From: Oscillibacter ruminantium GH1
Lineage (GTDB): Bacteria > Bacillota > Clostridia > Oscillospirales > Oscillospiraceae
Reading direction: 5' to 3'
Assembly: GCF_000307265.1 (NCBI RefSeq)
Contig: NZ_DF158896.1
Coordinates: 816,860-880,859 of the forward strand
Length of the DNA stretch: 64,000 nucleotides
This document shows positions 31,611 to 39,810 of this stretch, piece after piece (the stretch's first letter is position 1; every line of letters begins with the position of its first letter). A model generated the notes under the pieces. That model was not told the origin of the DNA, ran no database searches, and was given only the letters and a program-made list of their open reading frames with translations. The position numbers were made by a program, and so were the translations under genes.

Positions 31611-34600
31611 TTGTACTTAAAAGCATTGGAAATCCAAGGCTTCAAATCCTTTCCGGACAAAACCGTTTTGAAATTCGGTGAGGATATCACAGCCATCGTT
31701 GGCCCCAACGGTTCCGGAAAATCAAATACTTCCGACGCGATCCGCTGGGTCATGGGCGAACAGAGCGCCAAGGGCCTGCGGGGCGCGAAGATGGAGGACG
31801 TGATCTTTGGCGGCACCGCAAAGCGGCCCCAGCAGGGCTTTGCACAGGTGACGCTGGTGCTGGACAACACAGAGCATATCTTCCCCGCCATGGAGGAGTC
31901 CGAGGTTGCGGTCACCCGGCGGTACTACCGCAGCGGCGAGAGCGAATACTACATTAACCGCCAGTCCGTCCGGCTCAAGGACGTGACGGAGCTGTTTTTA
32001 GACACCGGCATGGGCAAGGAGGGATACTCCATCATCGGTCAGGGTAAGATCGATGAGATCCTGTCCACCAAGAGCGGCGACCGCCGCGAGATTTTTGAGG
32101 AGGCCGCCGGAATTTCCAAATACCGCCACCGCAAGGAAGAGGCGGAGCGAAAGCTGGAGCGCACGGATGAGAATCTGGTGCGCATCAATGACAAGATTGC
32201 GGAGTTGGAGCTTCAGGTGGAGCCGCTGCGGGATCAGGCGGAAAAGGCGAAGAAGTATCTGGTCTTCCGGGACGAGCTTCGCCTTTTGGAGATCTCCACT
32301 TGGCTGGAAGATTTGGATGCGCTGAAGGCCGGAGCCAGAAAGCTGGAATTGGATTTCCGCACTGCCGAGGCCGCCCGGGACGAGGCCCGCGCCCAGTTGA
32401 ACGCCCTCTATGCCGAAGGCGAGCAGTACGGCGAGAAAATGCGTCAGAAGGACGTGGAGGCGGAGCGCCTGCGGACGGAGGCGGCGGAGCAGGACACCGG
32501 CGCGGCGGAGCAGGAATCCGCCGTTGCGGTTTTAAAAACCACCGTTGCCCACAATCAGGAGAATATTGACCGAATCGAGCGGGAGCTTCAGGATCAGGAG
32601 AGCCGGGCAGACAACCTGAGCCGGCAGATTGAGGAGCAGACGGCCCGCATTGCTGAAATTGACCGGCAGACCGCCGAGGAACGCGACCAGCTGGACGCGC
32701 TTTTGGCGCAGGCGCAGGAGGCCGCGCAGGCCGCGGGCGGCAAGATGAGCGAGGCGGAGCGCCTGCGGGCGCAGGAGACGCTGGCGGTTGCCGCCGCCGC
32801 CGACGCACGGGCGGAAGCGTCCGCCGCCGCTGCGGAGAGCGCCCAGATTCTGGAGCGCCGGATTGCAGCGGAAGCAGAGATTGCAAACGTCAAAACCCAG
32901 CTGGCTCAGAGCGAGCAGGAGGCAAAATCCAACCGCCGCGCGCTGGAAGACGCCCGGGACGAGGCTGCCGCTGTGAGCAATATCATTGCCGGACATACGA
33001 TGAAGATGGCGGAACGCCAGCGCAAGGCGGACGAGGCGGCGGCCAAGGCTAACCGCCTGACCATTGACGCGGGAGCGCTGGACAGCCGCGTGCGGATGCT
33101 GACGGAGATGGAGAAGGAGTACGAGGGCTTTTCCAAGGCCGTGCGCCAGGTGTGTCAGGCGCAGAACAGTCTCAGAGGGATTCGCGGCCCTGTGGCCGGA
33201 CTGATGACCACGGAGCGGGAATACTCCGTCGCCATTGAGATCGCGCTGGGCGCGGGTTTGCAAAACATCGTGGTGGACCGGGAAGAGGACGCGAAAGCCG
33301 CCATCGCCTTTTTAAAGCAGCGGGACGCGGGCCGGGCCACCTTCCTGCCACTGACCGCCATCCGGGGAGACGAACTGCGGGAGAGCGGCGTGGAAAAGGA
33401 ATACGGCTACGTGGGTCTTGCTTCCCGACTGGTGGAGTACGACGTGCAATATGCCAACATTTTTCGGAATCTACTGGGCCGCACCGTGATTGCAGAGGAT
33501 TTGGACTGCGGCATTGCCATGGCGAGAAAATACTCCAACCGCTTTCGCATTGTCACGCTGGACGGGCAGGTCATCAACCGGGGCGGCTCCATGACCGGCG
33601 GCAGCGTCAGCCGCAGCACCGGCGTATTAAGCCGCGCGGCGGAGTTAAAGGAACTTCACGGCAGGGCGGAAACCATGCGCCGCCAACTTTCCAACGCGAA
33701 AGCGGAGGAAGAGGAGTTGGGCCGGGAGCTGGAAAAGGCCCGCTATGAGCTGGAGACGGCGCAGGGGCAGCAGCGGACGGCAGAGGACGAGGTTTTGCGT
33801 CTGGAAGGACGGAAAAACCACTTTGATATTTTGGTTCAAAGTCTGAAAGCAAACCTTGAAAATCTGGAGGGGGAGTACGAGACCCTCTCCGGCCGCCTGA
33901 CGGACAACGCCAAGCGGGCCGCCATGGCTGCTGCGAACATCGCCGCAAAGGAGGCCGAGGCCGCCGCCCTGCGGGCAAAGGCGGATGAGCAGCTCACGGG
34001 GCAGACGGAGCTGATGACCCGCTCCGGCGAGCTGACGGAGGCTGTCAGCCAGCGAAAGTCCCATTTGGCAGCACTTGGGGCGGAGCGGGAGAGCACCGCC
34101 AAGCGGGCAGAGGATTTGCAAAGACTGAAAGCCGATCTCTCCGGAGATCGTTCCACCCGGGAGAATATGCTGGAAGATTGCCGTCAGGCCATCGCCGCGG
34201 CAGACGAAGAGATCGAACAGCGGCAGGAGACTATTGCGGCCCTTCATGCGCGCCAGCAGACGCTGCGGGATCGCCTGACCGCTTTGGATCAGGAGAAGAT
34301 TGCGCTGGAGGCCGAACGCACGGCAAAGAGCCGCGCCGGACAGGAGATGAACGAGCATCTGCTGGATTTGGAACGCACCGCCAGCAAGCTGGAACAGAAA
34401 ATCGCCACTTCCGCGCTGGAGGAAAAGCAGATTTTGGACCGCTTGTGGGAACACTATGAGTTGAGTCATTCCGACGCGCAGGCCCAGCGAATTGAATTGG
34501 AGAGCCGGTCCAAGGCCAACCGCCGCATCGGTGAGCTGAAGCGGGATATTGCCGCGCTGGGAACGCCCAATATCGGCGCCATCGAGGAATTTGACCGGGT

Positions 34601-35177
34601 AAATACCCGCTACACCTATCTCAGCGAACAGCGGGACGACGTGGAAAAAGCCAAGAGCGAGATCGAGGGCGTGATTGAAAATCTGACAAAAGAGATGACC
34701 GCCATCTTTGCCGAGCAGTTTAAGCTCCTCAGCGACAGCTTTCAGGCCACGTTTGTGGATTTGTTCGGCGGCGGACAGGCAACACTGGAATTGGAGGACG
34801 AGAGCGATATCCTGAACTGCGGCATCGAGATCAAGGCCCAGCCGCCGGGGAAAACGCTGAAAACCATCTCGCTGCTCTCCGGCGGAGAGAAGGCGTTTGT
34901 GGCCATCGCGCTGTATTTTTCCATTTTGAAGGTTCACCCCACGCCGTTTTGTGTCATGGACGAGATCGAAGCCGCGCTGGACGACGCCAACGTCACCCGC
35001 TACGCCCGGTACATGCGCACCCTTGCGGGGCGGACGCAGTTTATCGTCATCACCCACCGCCGGGGCACCATGGAGGAAGCCGACGTGCTCTATGGCGTCA
35101 CGATGCAGGAGCAGGGCGTCAGCAAGATTTTGACGATCAACTTGAACGATATGGCAAAGGAATTGAAAATCAAGTGA
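31611..35177 (+). CDS. smc: Chromosome segregation ATPase SMC
   Basis: An 1188-residue SMC protein that, with ScpA and ScpB, compacts and segregates the chromosome. N-terminal Walker A GPNGSGKSN (about 32-40), long coiled coils (about 170-500 and 660-1010), a hinge (about 515-640) with GRATFLPL and GGSMTGGS, and a C-terminal head with LSGGEKAFVAIAL and Walker B CVMDEIEAALDDANV. I place the start at TTG 31611, giving the family N-terminus MYLKALEIQGFKSFPDK with GAGGTGG upstream; a GTG three codons earlier is an alternative. Followed by a small membrane protein and ftsY. Confidence 0.95.
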   Translation: MYLKALEIQGFKSFPDKTVLKFGEDITAIVGPNGSGKSNTSDAIRWVMGEQSAKGLRGAKMEDVIFGGTAKRPQQGFAQVTLVLDNTEHIFPAMEESEVAVTRRYYRSGESEYYINRQSVRLKDVTELFLDTGMGKEGYSIIGQGKIDEILSTKSGDRREIFEEAAGISKYRHRKEEAERKLERTDENLVRINDKIAELELQVEPLRDQAEKAKKYLVFRDELRLLEISTWLEDLDALKAGARKLELDFRTAEAARDEARAQLNALYAEGEQYGEKMRQKDVEAERLRTEAAEQDTGAAEQESAVAVLKTTVAHNQENIDRIERELQDQESRADNLSRQIEEQTARIAEIDRQTAEERDQLDALLAQAQEAAQAAGGKMSEAERLRAQETLAVAAAADARAEASAAAAESAQILERRIAAEAEIANVKTQLAQSEQEAKSNRRALEDARDEAAAVSNIIAGHTMKMAERQRKADEAAAKANRLTIDAGALDSRVRMLTEMEKEYEGFSKAVRQVCQAQNSLRGIRGPVAGLMTTEREYSVAIEIALGAGLQNIVVDREEDAKAAIAFLKQRDAGRATFLPLTAIRGDELRESGVEKEYGYVGLASRLVEYDVQYANIFRNLLGRTVIAEDLDCGIAMARKYSNRFRIVTLDGQVINRGGSMTGGSVSRSTGVLSRAAELKELHGRAETMRRQLSNAKAEEEELGRELEKARYELETAQGQQRTAEDEVLRLEGRKNHFDILVQSLKANLENLEGEYETLSGRLTDNAKRAAMAAANIAAKEAEAAALRAKADEQLTGQTELMTRSGELTEAVSQRKSHLAALGAERESTAKRAEDLQRLKADLSGDRSTRENMLEDCRQAIAAADEEIEQRQETIAALHARQQTLRDRLTALDQEKIALEAERTAKSRAGQEMNEHLLDLERTASKLEQKIATSALEEKQILDRLWEHYELSHSDAQAQRIELESRSKANRRIGELKRDIAALGTPNIGAIEEFDRVNTRYTYLSEQRDDVEKAKSEIEGVIENLTKEMTAIFAEQFKLLSDSFQATFVDLFGGGQATLELEDESDILNCGIEIKAQPPGKTLKTISLLSGGEKAFVAIALYFSILKVHPTPFCVMDEIEAALDDANVTRYARYMRTLAGRTQFIVITHRRGTMEEADVLYGVTMQEQGVSKILTINLNDMAKELKIK

Positions 35178-35193
35178 GAAGCGGAGAACAGCG

Positions 35194-35421
35194 ATGTACC
35201 AAAAAATAGAGGCGTGGTATCTGCGGCATATGGTTGGGATCGAAGGTGCTTTCATCATCTTGTGTGTTTTGGCGCTGCTGGGTGACATCGCCTGTCTGCT
35301 CGGACTGTGGGAAAATCATTCGGGAAATGTGCTTTCCCTGATCGCACTGACTCTGCTGCTGCTCTCGTCCGCCGTTCGCCTGTACAAATGGCGGCATGGG
35401 GATGGGAAAAATGCGCCCTGA
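35194..35421 (+). CDS. Small two-span membrane protein between smc and ftsY
   Basis: A 75-residue protein with two hydrophobic helices (about 15-38 and 45-62) and a basic tail. GGAG lies before the ATG. It begins 16 bp after smc and precedes ftsY by 60 bp, so it is likely in the same transcript. I do not recognise the family; its insertion between two genes that are normally adjacent is unusual. Confidence 0.7.
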   Translation: MYQKIEAWYLRHMVGIEGAFIILCVLALLGDIACLLGLWENHSGNVLSLIALTLLLLSSAVRLYKWRHGDGKNAP

Positions 35422-35484
35422 GCGGGCGGCGCGTACTCGCAAAATATTTGTCTGCGGGCATTCAAGATAAGGAGCGTATTGCAC

Positions 35485-36363
35485 ATGGGCTTTTTTAGCA
35501 AACTAAAGAAAATCTGGCAGGAGGACATCACCGGCTACGCCATCTCTGCCGACGACGAGGCGTTTTTTGACGATCTGGAGGAACAGCTGATTTTGGCCGA
35601 CGTGGGCGTGGAAACCGCCAGTTCGGCGGTGGAAAAGCTGCGCTCCAAAATGAAGCGGGAAGGCGTTTCCGGAGAGACGGCGGTTCGCGCCGCCCTGCGG
35701 GAGATTTTGGCGGCGGAGCTGTCCGTGGGCGACACGGCGCTTGACCTGAGCCAGAAGCCCGCGGTGGTGCTGTTCATCGGCGTCAACGGCGTGGGCAAGA
35801 CCACCTCCATCGGAAAGCTGGGCCACCAGCTGAAATCCGAAGGCGAAAAGGTCCTCTTTTGCGCGGCGGACACCTTTCGCGCCGCCGCCGCCGACCAGCT
35901 GCAAATCTGGGCGGAGCGCGCGGGCTGCGAACTGGTGCGAAGCAACGAGGGCGCGGACCCCGGCGCGGTGTTGTTCGACGCACTGGCCGCCGCTAAGGCA
36001 CGAGATATGGACGTGGTTTTGTGCGACACCGCCGGGCGGCTTCACAACAAGGAAAATTTGATGAAGGAGCTTGCAAAGCTCTCCAAAATCATTGATCGGG
36101 AGTGCCCCGATGCCAGCCGAGAGACGCTTTTGGTGCTGGACGCTACCACCGGGCAAAACGGGCTGATTCAGGCACGAACCTTTAAGGAGACGGCGGGCCT
36201 CACCGGTATTGTCCTCACCAAGCTGGACGGCACCGCCAAGGGCGGCATCGTCATCGCCATTGCCCGGGAACTGGGCGTACCCGTTAAGTACGTGGGGATG
36301 GGGGAGGGCATCGAAGACCTGCGGCCTTTCGATGCAAAGGAATATGTGGAGGCCATTATCTAA
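35485..36363 (+). CDS. ftsY: Signal recognition particle receptor FtsY
   Basis: A 292-residue SRP GTPase that docks ribosome-SRP complexes at the membrane. Domain N (about 1-85) is followed by the GTPase: G1 [14 protein letters not shown] (about 98-111), the SRP insertion [12 protein letters not shown]3 [13 protein letters not shown] and G4 [10 protein letters not shown]. It lacks the acidic A domain, as usual in Firmicutes. The ATG at 35485 has AAGGAG ten bases upstream. Confidence 0.95.
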   Translation: MGFFSKLKKIWQEDITGYAISADDEAFFDDLEEQLILADVGVETASSAVEKLRSKMKREGVSGETAVRAALREILAAELSVGDTALDLSQKPAVVLFIGVNGVGKTTSIGKLGHQLKSEGEKVLFCAADTFRAAAADQLQIWAERAGCELVRSNEGADPGAVLFDALAAAKARDMDVVLCDTAGRLHNKENLMKELAKLSKIIDRECPDASRETLLVLDATTGQNGLIQARTFKETAGLTGIVLTKLDGTAKGGIVIAIARELGVPVKYVGMGEGIEDLRPFDAKEYVEAII

Positions 36364-36374
36364 GGAGGCTGCAC

Positions 36375-36632
36375 ATGATTACCATTTTTAATCGACGAGA
36401 ACTGATTACCCTCGCTTCTACCCAAAAATATTACCATGTTCGAGAGGCGCTGGCCGCCACAGGGATACCTTCCGCCGTGAAGGTGCGGGGCGCGGCCCGG
36501 GCCGCGGAACGCGCCCGATACGGCATTGCGGGCGCACAGACGGACACAATGTACACCTATACGATTTATGTCCATCGGGACGACTATGAGCGGGCGGCGT
36601 CGGCGATGCAAATGGCGCTGCGAAACGGATAA
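36375..36632 (+). CDS. Small hypothetical protein, DUF2007-like
   Basis: An 85-residue protein with alternating strands and helices, beginning MITIFNRRELITLASTQKYYHVREAL and containing TYTIYVHRDDYERA. The pattern fits DUF2007-type small alpha/beta proteins often called putative signal transducers; the match is by eye. AAGGAGG precedes the ATG. It sits 11 bp after ftsY and 12 bp before rph, so it is co-transcribed. Confidence 0.7.
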   Translation: MITIFNRRELITLASTQKYYHVREALAATGIPSAVKVRGAARAAERARYGIAGAQTDTMYTYTIYVHRDDYERAASAMQMALRNG

Positions 36633-36644
36633 AGGAGAAAAAGC

Positions 36645-37361
36645 ATGACAAGACTTGACGGCCGGACATTCGATCAGCTGCGGCCCATGAAGATCACCAC
36701 CGATTTTGTGAAATTCCCGGAAGGGAGCTGCCTCATTGAGTGCGGCAATACCAAGGTTCTGTGCTGCGCCAGTGTGGAGGAGCGCACCCCGCCCCATGTG
36801 GCGGAGGGCTGTGGCTGGGTGACGGCGGAGTACAACATGCTGCCCCGGGCCAACCGGGAGCGGAGCAAGCGAGACATTTCCAAGCTGAAGCTGTCCGGCC
36901 GCAGCGCGGAAATCCAGCGGCTGGTAGGCCGGTCCCTCCGCGCCGCCGTGGATCTGGAAAAGCTGGGTGAGCGGACGATCACCATTGACTGCGATGTTTT
37001 GCAGGGCGACGGCGGAACGCGGACTGCCTCTGTCACCGGCGGCTTTGTCGCCCTGTCTCTGGCGCTGCGCAAGCTGGTGGAAGAGGGCTTTTTGCAAGAG
37101 ATGCCTCTGAAGACCTCTGTGGCGGCGGTATCCGCCGGAATCGTGGACGACCGGGCGCTGCTGGACCTCTGTTATGAGGAAGATTCGGCGGCGCAGGTGG
37201 ACCTCAACTGCGTAATGACCGGCGATGGACGGCTGGTGGAGCTTCAGGGAACCGGCGAGGGCCGGGCCTTTACCATTGAGGAACAGCGGACGCTGGTGGA
37301 CCTGTGCGCTAAGGGAATCCGCGAAATTCAGGCGGCGCAGAAATCCGTACTGGGAGGTTGA
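36645..37361 (+). CDS. rph: Ribonuclease PH
   Basis: A 238-residue phosphorolytic 3'-5' exoribonuclease that trims tRNA 3' ends. Family blocks include R-D-G-R-T near the start (LDGRTFDQLRPM), GWVTAEYNMLPRA, RSKRDISKLKLSGRSAEIQRLVGRSLR (phosphate-binding Arg residues), IDCDVLQGDGGTRTASV and LCYEEDSAAQVDLN. AAAGGAG precedes the ATG. In many Firmicutes rph directly precedes the XTP pyrophosphatase gene, as here. Confidence 0.96.
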   Translation: MTRLDGRTFDQLRPMKITTDFVKFPEGSCLIECGNTKVLCCASVEERTPPHVAEGCGWVTAEYNMLPRANRERSKRDISKLKLSGRSAEIQRLVGRSLRAAVDLEKLGERTITIDCDVLQGDGGTRTASVTGGFVALSLALRKLVEEGFLQEMPLKTSVAAVSAGIVDDRALLDLCYEEDSAAQVDLNCVMTGDGRLVELQGTGEGRAFTIEEQRTLVDLCAKGIREIQAAQKSVLGG

Positions 37362-37433
37362 AGTTTGAAAGAAGTTCAAACTTCACTTTATTGCATTTTT
37401 CTCGCCGCCTAGGCGGCAATCGAAAAATATGCA
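37360..37433. repeat. Nested palindromes between rph and the XTP pyrophosphatase gene
   Basis: A perfect 10-bp inverted repeat (37360-37369 with 37375-37384) is followed by a nested palindrome: TTTTTC...GAAAAA around GCCGCC-TA-GGCGGC (centre 37410), with TGCA/TGCA ends. It may be a dispersed palindromic element. A copy elsewhere in the genome would decide. Confidence 0.5.
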
Positions 37434-37499
37434 CATCATGGCCACTTCTTTTTGTAGCCTTTTGTGCCTTGAAGTGAAGCGAAAGGAATGATTATAAAA

Positions 37500-38099
37500 A
37501 TGGAAGCGATGAAATTGGTGCTGGCGACCCACAACCCGGGAAAGCTGAAGGAGATGTCTGCCATTTTGGGCGGACTTGGCGTGGAAGTTGTGATGCCCAG
37601 TGATTTAGGTCTTACCGTGGATGTGGAGGAAACCGGAGATACCTTTGCAGCCAACGCCATGCTGAAAGCAAAGGCCGTGTGCGCGGCGGCGGGCCTGCCC
37701 GCCATTGCGGATGATTCGGGATTGTGCGTGGACGCGCTGAACGGCGGGCCGGGGGTCTATTCCGCGCGGTATGGCGGGCCGGAACTGGATGACCGGGGAC
37801 GGTATACGCTGCTGCTGAACTCCATGCGTGGCGTGCCCACCCGTTCGGCCCACTTTGAAAGCGCCATCGCCTGCGCGTTCCCCAATGGGGACACGCTGAC
37901 GGCAGAAGGCCGGTGCGACGGGGCCATCGCCTTTGCACCCATAGGCGACGGCGGCTTTGGCTATGACCCGGTGTTTCTGGTTCCGGAAAAGGCCAAGACT
38001 TTTGGACAGATGACGGAGGAGGAGAAGGATGCCCTGTCTCATCGGGGCAAGGCGCTGCGGGCCTTTGTGCCGAAGCTTGCGGCGTATTTGAAAAAGTAA
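37500..38099 (+). CDS. rdgB: XTP/dITP pyrophosphatase (RdgB/HAM1 family)
   Basis: A 199-residue house-cleaning enzyme hydrolysing non-canonical purine triphosphates (XTP, dITP) to monophosphates. Motifs: LATHNPGKLKEM near the start, ADDSGLCVDALNGGPGVYSARY (catalytic Asp), GFGYDPVFLVPE and the C-terminal LSHRGKALR. Three ATGs are possible (37488, 37500, 37509); I prefer 37500 for spacing from AAAGGA. Follows rph after a palindrome-rich gap. Confidence 0.94.
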   Translation: MEAMKLVLATHNPGKLKEMSAILGGLGVEVVMPSDLGLTVDVEETGDTFAANAMLKAKAVCAAAGLPAIADDSGLCVDALNGGPGVYSARYGGPELDDRGRYTLLLNSMRGVPTRSAHFESAIACAFPNGDTLTAEGRCDGAIAFAPIGDGGFGYDPVFLVPEKAKTFGQMTEEEKDALSHRGKALRAFVPKLAAYLKK

Positions 38100-38119
38100 C
38101 CGGACAGGGAGAAATCTGG

Positions 38120-38138
38120 AAAAAGCGGCGCTTTTTTT
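38120..38138 (+). terminator. Weak terminator after the XTP pyrophosphatase gene
   Basis: A 7-bp stem AAAAAGC/GCTTTTT with a GGC loop and seven T residues. Confidence 0.55.
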
Positions 38139-38178
38139 GCACTTTATAAAAAAAGTTTTTGAAAATCCGGGAAACTTC

Positions 38179-38207
38179 TTGACAAATTAAAACGTCTGAC
38201 ATAGAAA
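38179..38207 (+). promoter_or_regulatory. Promoter of the yhbY-nadD operon
   Basis: TTGACA (38179-38184), 17-nt spacer, TAGAAA (38202-38207), about 50 bp before yhbY. Confidence 0.6.
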
Positions 38208-38257
38208 TATACAAATCAACAAAAATAGAAAGCATAAGGGGAGATCACGTTAAATTT

Positions 38258-38581
38258 ATGGAATTGACAAGTAAACAGCGCGCGCAGCTGCGCGGCATGG
38301 CAAATAGCATTGATACGATTATACAGGTCGGCAAGGAGGGCATCACCGACAGCCTGATCCGTCAGGCGGACGAGGCTCTGGAGGCCCGGGAACTCATCAA
38401 GGGCCGGGTTTTGGAAAACTCCATGCTCACCGCCCGTGAGGTCTGCGATCAGCTGACCAAGCCAACCCGCAGTGAGCCGGTGCAGGTGATCGGAAGCAAA
38501 TTTGTGCTCTATCGGGAAACGCACTCGAAGCCGAAGGATAAGCGGATCGAGCTGGTCAAAGAGAAAAAACGCAAGGCCTGA
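38258..38581 (+). CDS. yhbY: YhbY-family ribosome-associated RNA-binding protein
   Basis: A 107-residue CRM-domain protein that binds pre-50S ribosomal particles. The family blocks are visible: LTSKQRAQLRGMA (about 3-15), QVGKEGIT (24-31), ARELIKGRVLEN, the helical AREVCDQL and VQVIGSKFVLYRE (about 78-90). A lysine-rich tail follows. Starts the run yhbY-nadD/yqeK-LCP-rsfS, a common Firmicute order. Confidence 0.93.
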   Translation: MELTSKQRAQLRGMANSIDTIIQVGKEGITDSLIRQADEALEARELIKGRVLENSMLTAREVCDQLTKPTRSEPVQVIGSKFVLYRETHSKPKDKRIELVKEKKRKA

Positions 38582-38606
38582 TTTTCAAGAACAAGGAGGG
38601 AGTTCC

Positions 38607-39800
38607 ATGCGGATCGGCGTTTATGGCGGAACCTTTAATCCGCCGCATCTGGGCCATATCACGGCGGCGCGGGCGGTATTCGAACTGCTGAAGCTGGACA
38701 AACTGCTTTTGATCCCGGACGGTCAGCCGCCCCACAAGCCCCTGCCGCAGGGTAGCCCCACGGCGCAGCAGAGGCTGGAGCTGACGCGCTTGGCGGGAGA
38801 GCAGCTGGGACTGGATGAAAAAGTCGAGACGTTGGACATGGAGCTTCGCCGCGGCGGCAAGAGTTATACTGCTGACACGCTGGAGGCGGTTCGGGCGCTG
38901 TATCCCAACGACGAGGTGTGGCTGTTGATGGGGTCGGACATGTTTTTGACCCTTCACACTTGGCACCAGCCGGAGCGGATTATGACGCTGGCGGGGATTG
39001 CGGCCTTTGGCCGGACAGAGGCGAATGAGGAAGAGCTGTTTGCCATTCAGCGGGAGCGGCTTTACCGGATGTATCCCTTTGCCCGCATCTTCACCTTGAG
39101 TGTTCCCGGTGTGGTGGAAATTTCCTCCACAGACCTGCGGGATAAATTGGCCCGGGGAGAGGGAAGCTGGTATCTTGCCCCGGCGGTATACGGCTCTATC
39201 CTGCGCGATCAGCTGTATGGAACGGACGCGGATCTAAAGCGCCTGCGGCTGGAAAAGCTGCGGCCGGTGGCGCTGAGTTTCCTTAAGCACAAGCGCATCC
39301 CCCATGTGCTGGGCACGGAGCAGGAGGCGATCCGCCTTGCCCTGCGGTACGGCGCGGACGTTCAAAAGGCGCGGGTGGCGGCGCTGCTGCACGACTGCAC
39401 CAAAAAGCTGGATATGGAGGAGCAGCTTGCCCTTTGCCGGCAGTACGGCATCCGGCTGGACGAACTGGAACAGCGGGCGCTGAAGCTGCTGCACGCCAAG
39501 ACCGGCGCGGCCATCGCCCGGGATCTGTTCGGCGTGGACGACGAGATTTATTCGGCGATTTACTGGCACACCACGGGCCACGCCAACATGACGCTTTTGG
39601 AAAAGATCATGTACCTCGCGGATTACATCGAGCCTACTCGAAATTTCCCCGGAGTGAACGAATTGCGCGCGGCGTGCAACGAGAGTCTGGACAAGGGCCT
39701 GCGGATGGGCCTTGAGATGACGATTCAGGAGATGCACGACCGGGGCAACCCGGTTCACAGCGCAACGCTGGAAGCAGACGAGTATCTGAAAGGAAACTGA
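38607..39800 (+). CDS. nadD: NadD-YqeK fusion: nicotinate-nucleotide adenylyltransferase with HD phosphohydrolase domain
   Basis: A 397-residue two-domain protein. Residues 1 to about 200 are NadD, making deamido-NAD: GGTFNPPHLGH (6-16) is the nucleotidyltransferase HxGH region, and VEISSTDLR (about 172-180) is the ISSTxxR motif. From about 210 on it is a YqeK-type HD protein: HVLGTEQEA, ALLHDCTKKL (metal ligands), HAKTGAAIA, YWHTTGHANMTLLEKIMYLADYIEP. YqeK proteins hydrolyse diadenosine tetraphosphate. In most relatives the two are separate adjacent genes; the continuous frame here joins them. GGAGGG precedes the ATG. Confidence 0.93.
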   Translation: MRIGVYGGTFNPPHLGHITAARAVFELLKLDKLLLIPDGQPPHKPLPQGSPTAQQRLELTRLAGEQLGLDEKVETLDMELRRGGKSYTADTLEAVRALYPNDEVWLLMGSDMFLTLHTWHQPERIMTLAGIAAFGRTEANEEELFAIQRERLYRMYPFARIFTLSVPGVVEISSTDLRDKLARGEGSWYLAPAVYGSILRDQLYGTDADLKRLRLEKLRPVALSFLKHKRIPHVLGTEQEAIRLALRYGADVQKARVAALLHDCTKKLDMEEQLALCRQYGIRLDELEQRALKLLHAKTGAAIARDLFGVDDEIYSAIYWHTTGHANMTLLEKIMYLADYIEPTRNFPGVNELRAACNESLDKGLRMGLEMTIQEMHDRGNPVHSATLEADEYLKGN

Positions 39801-39810
39801 GAAACAGACA

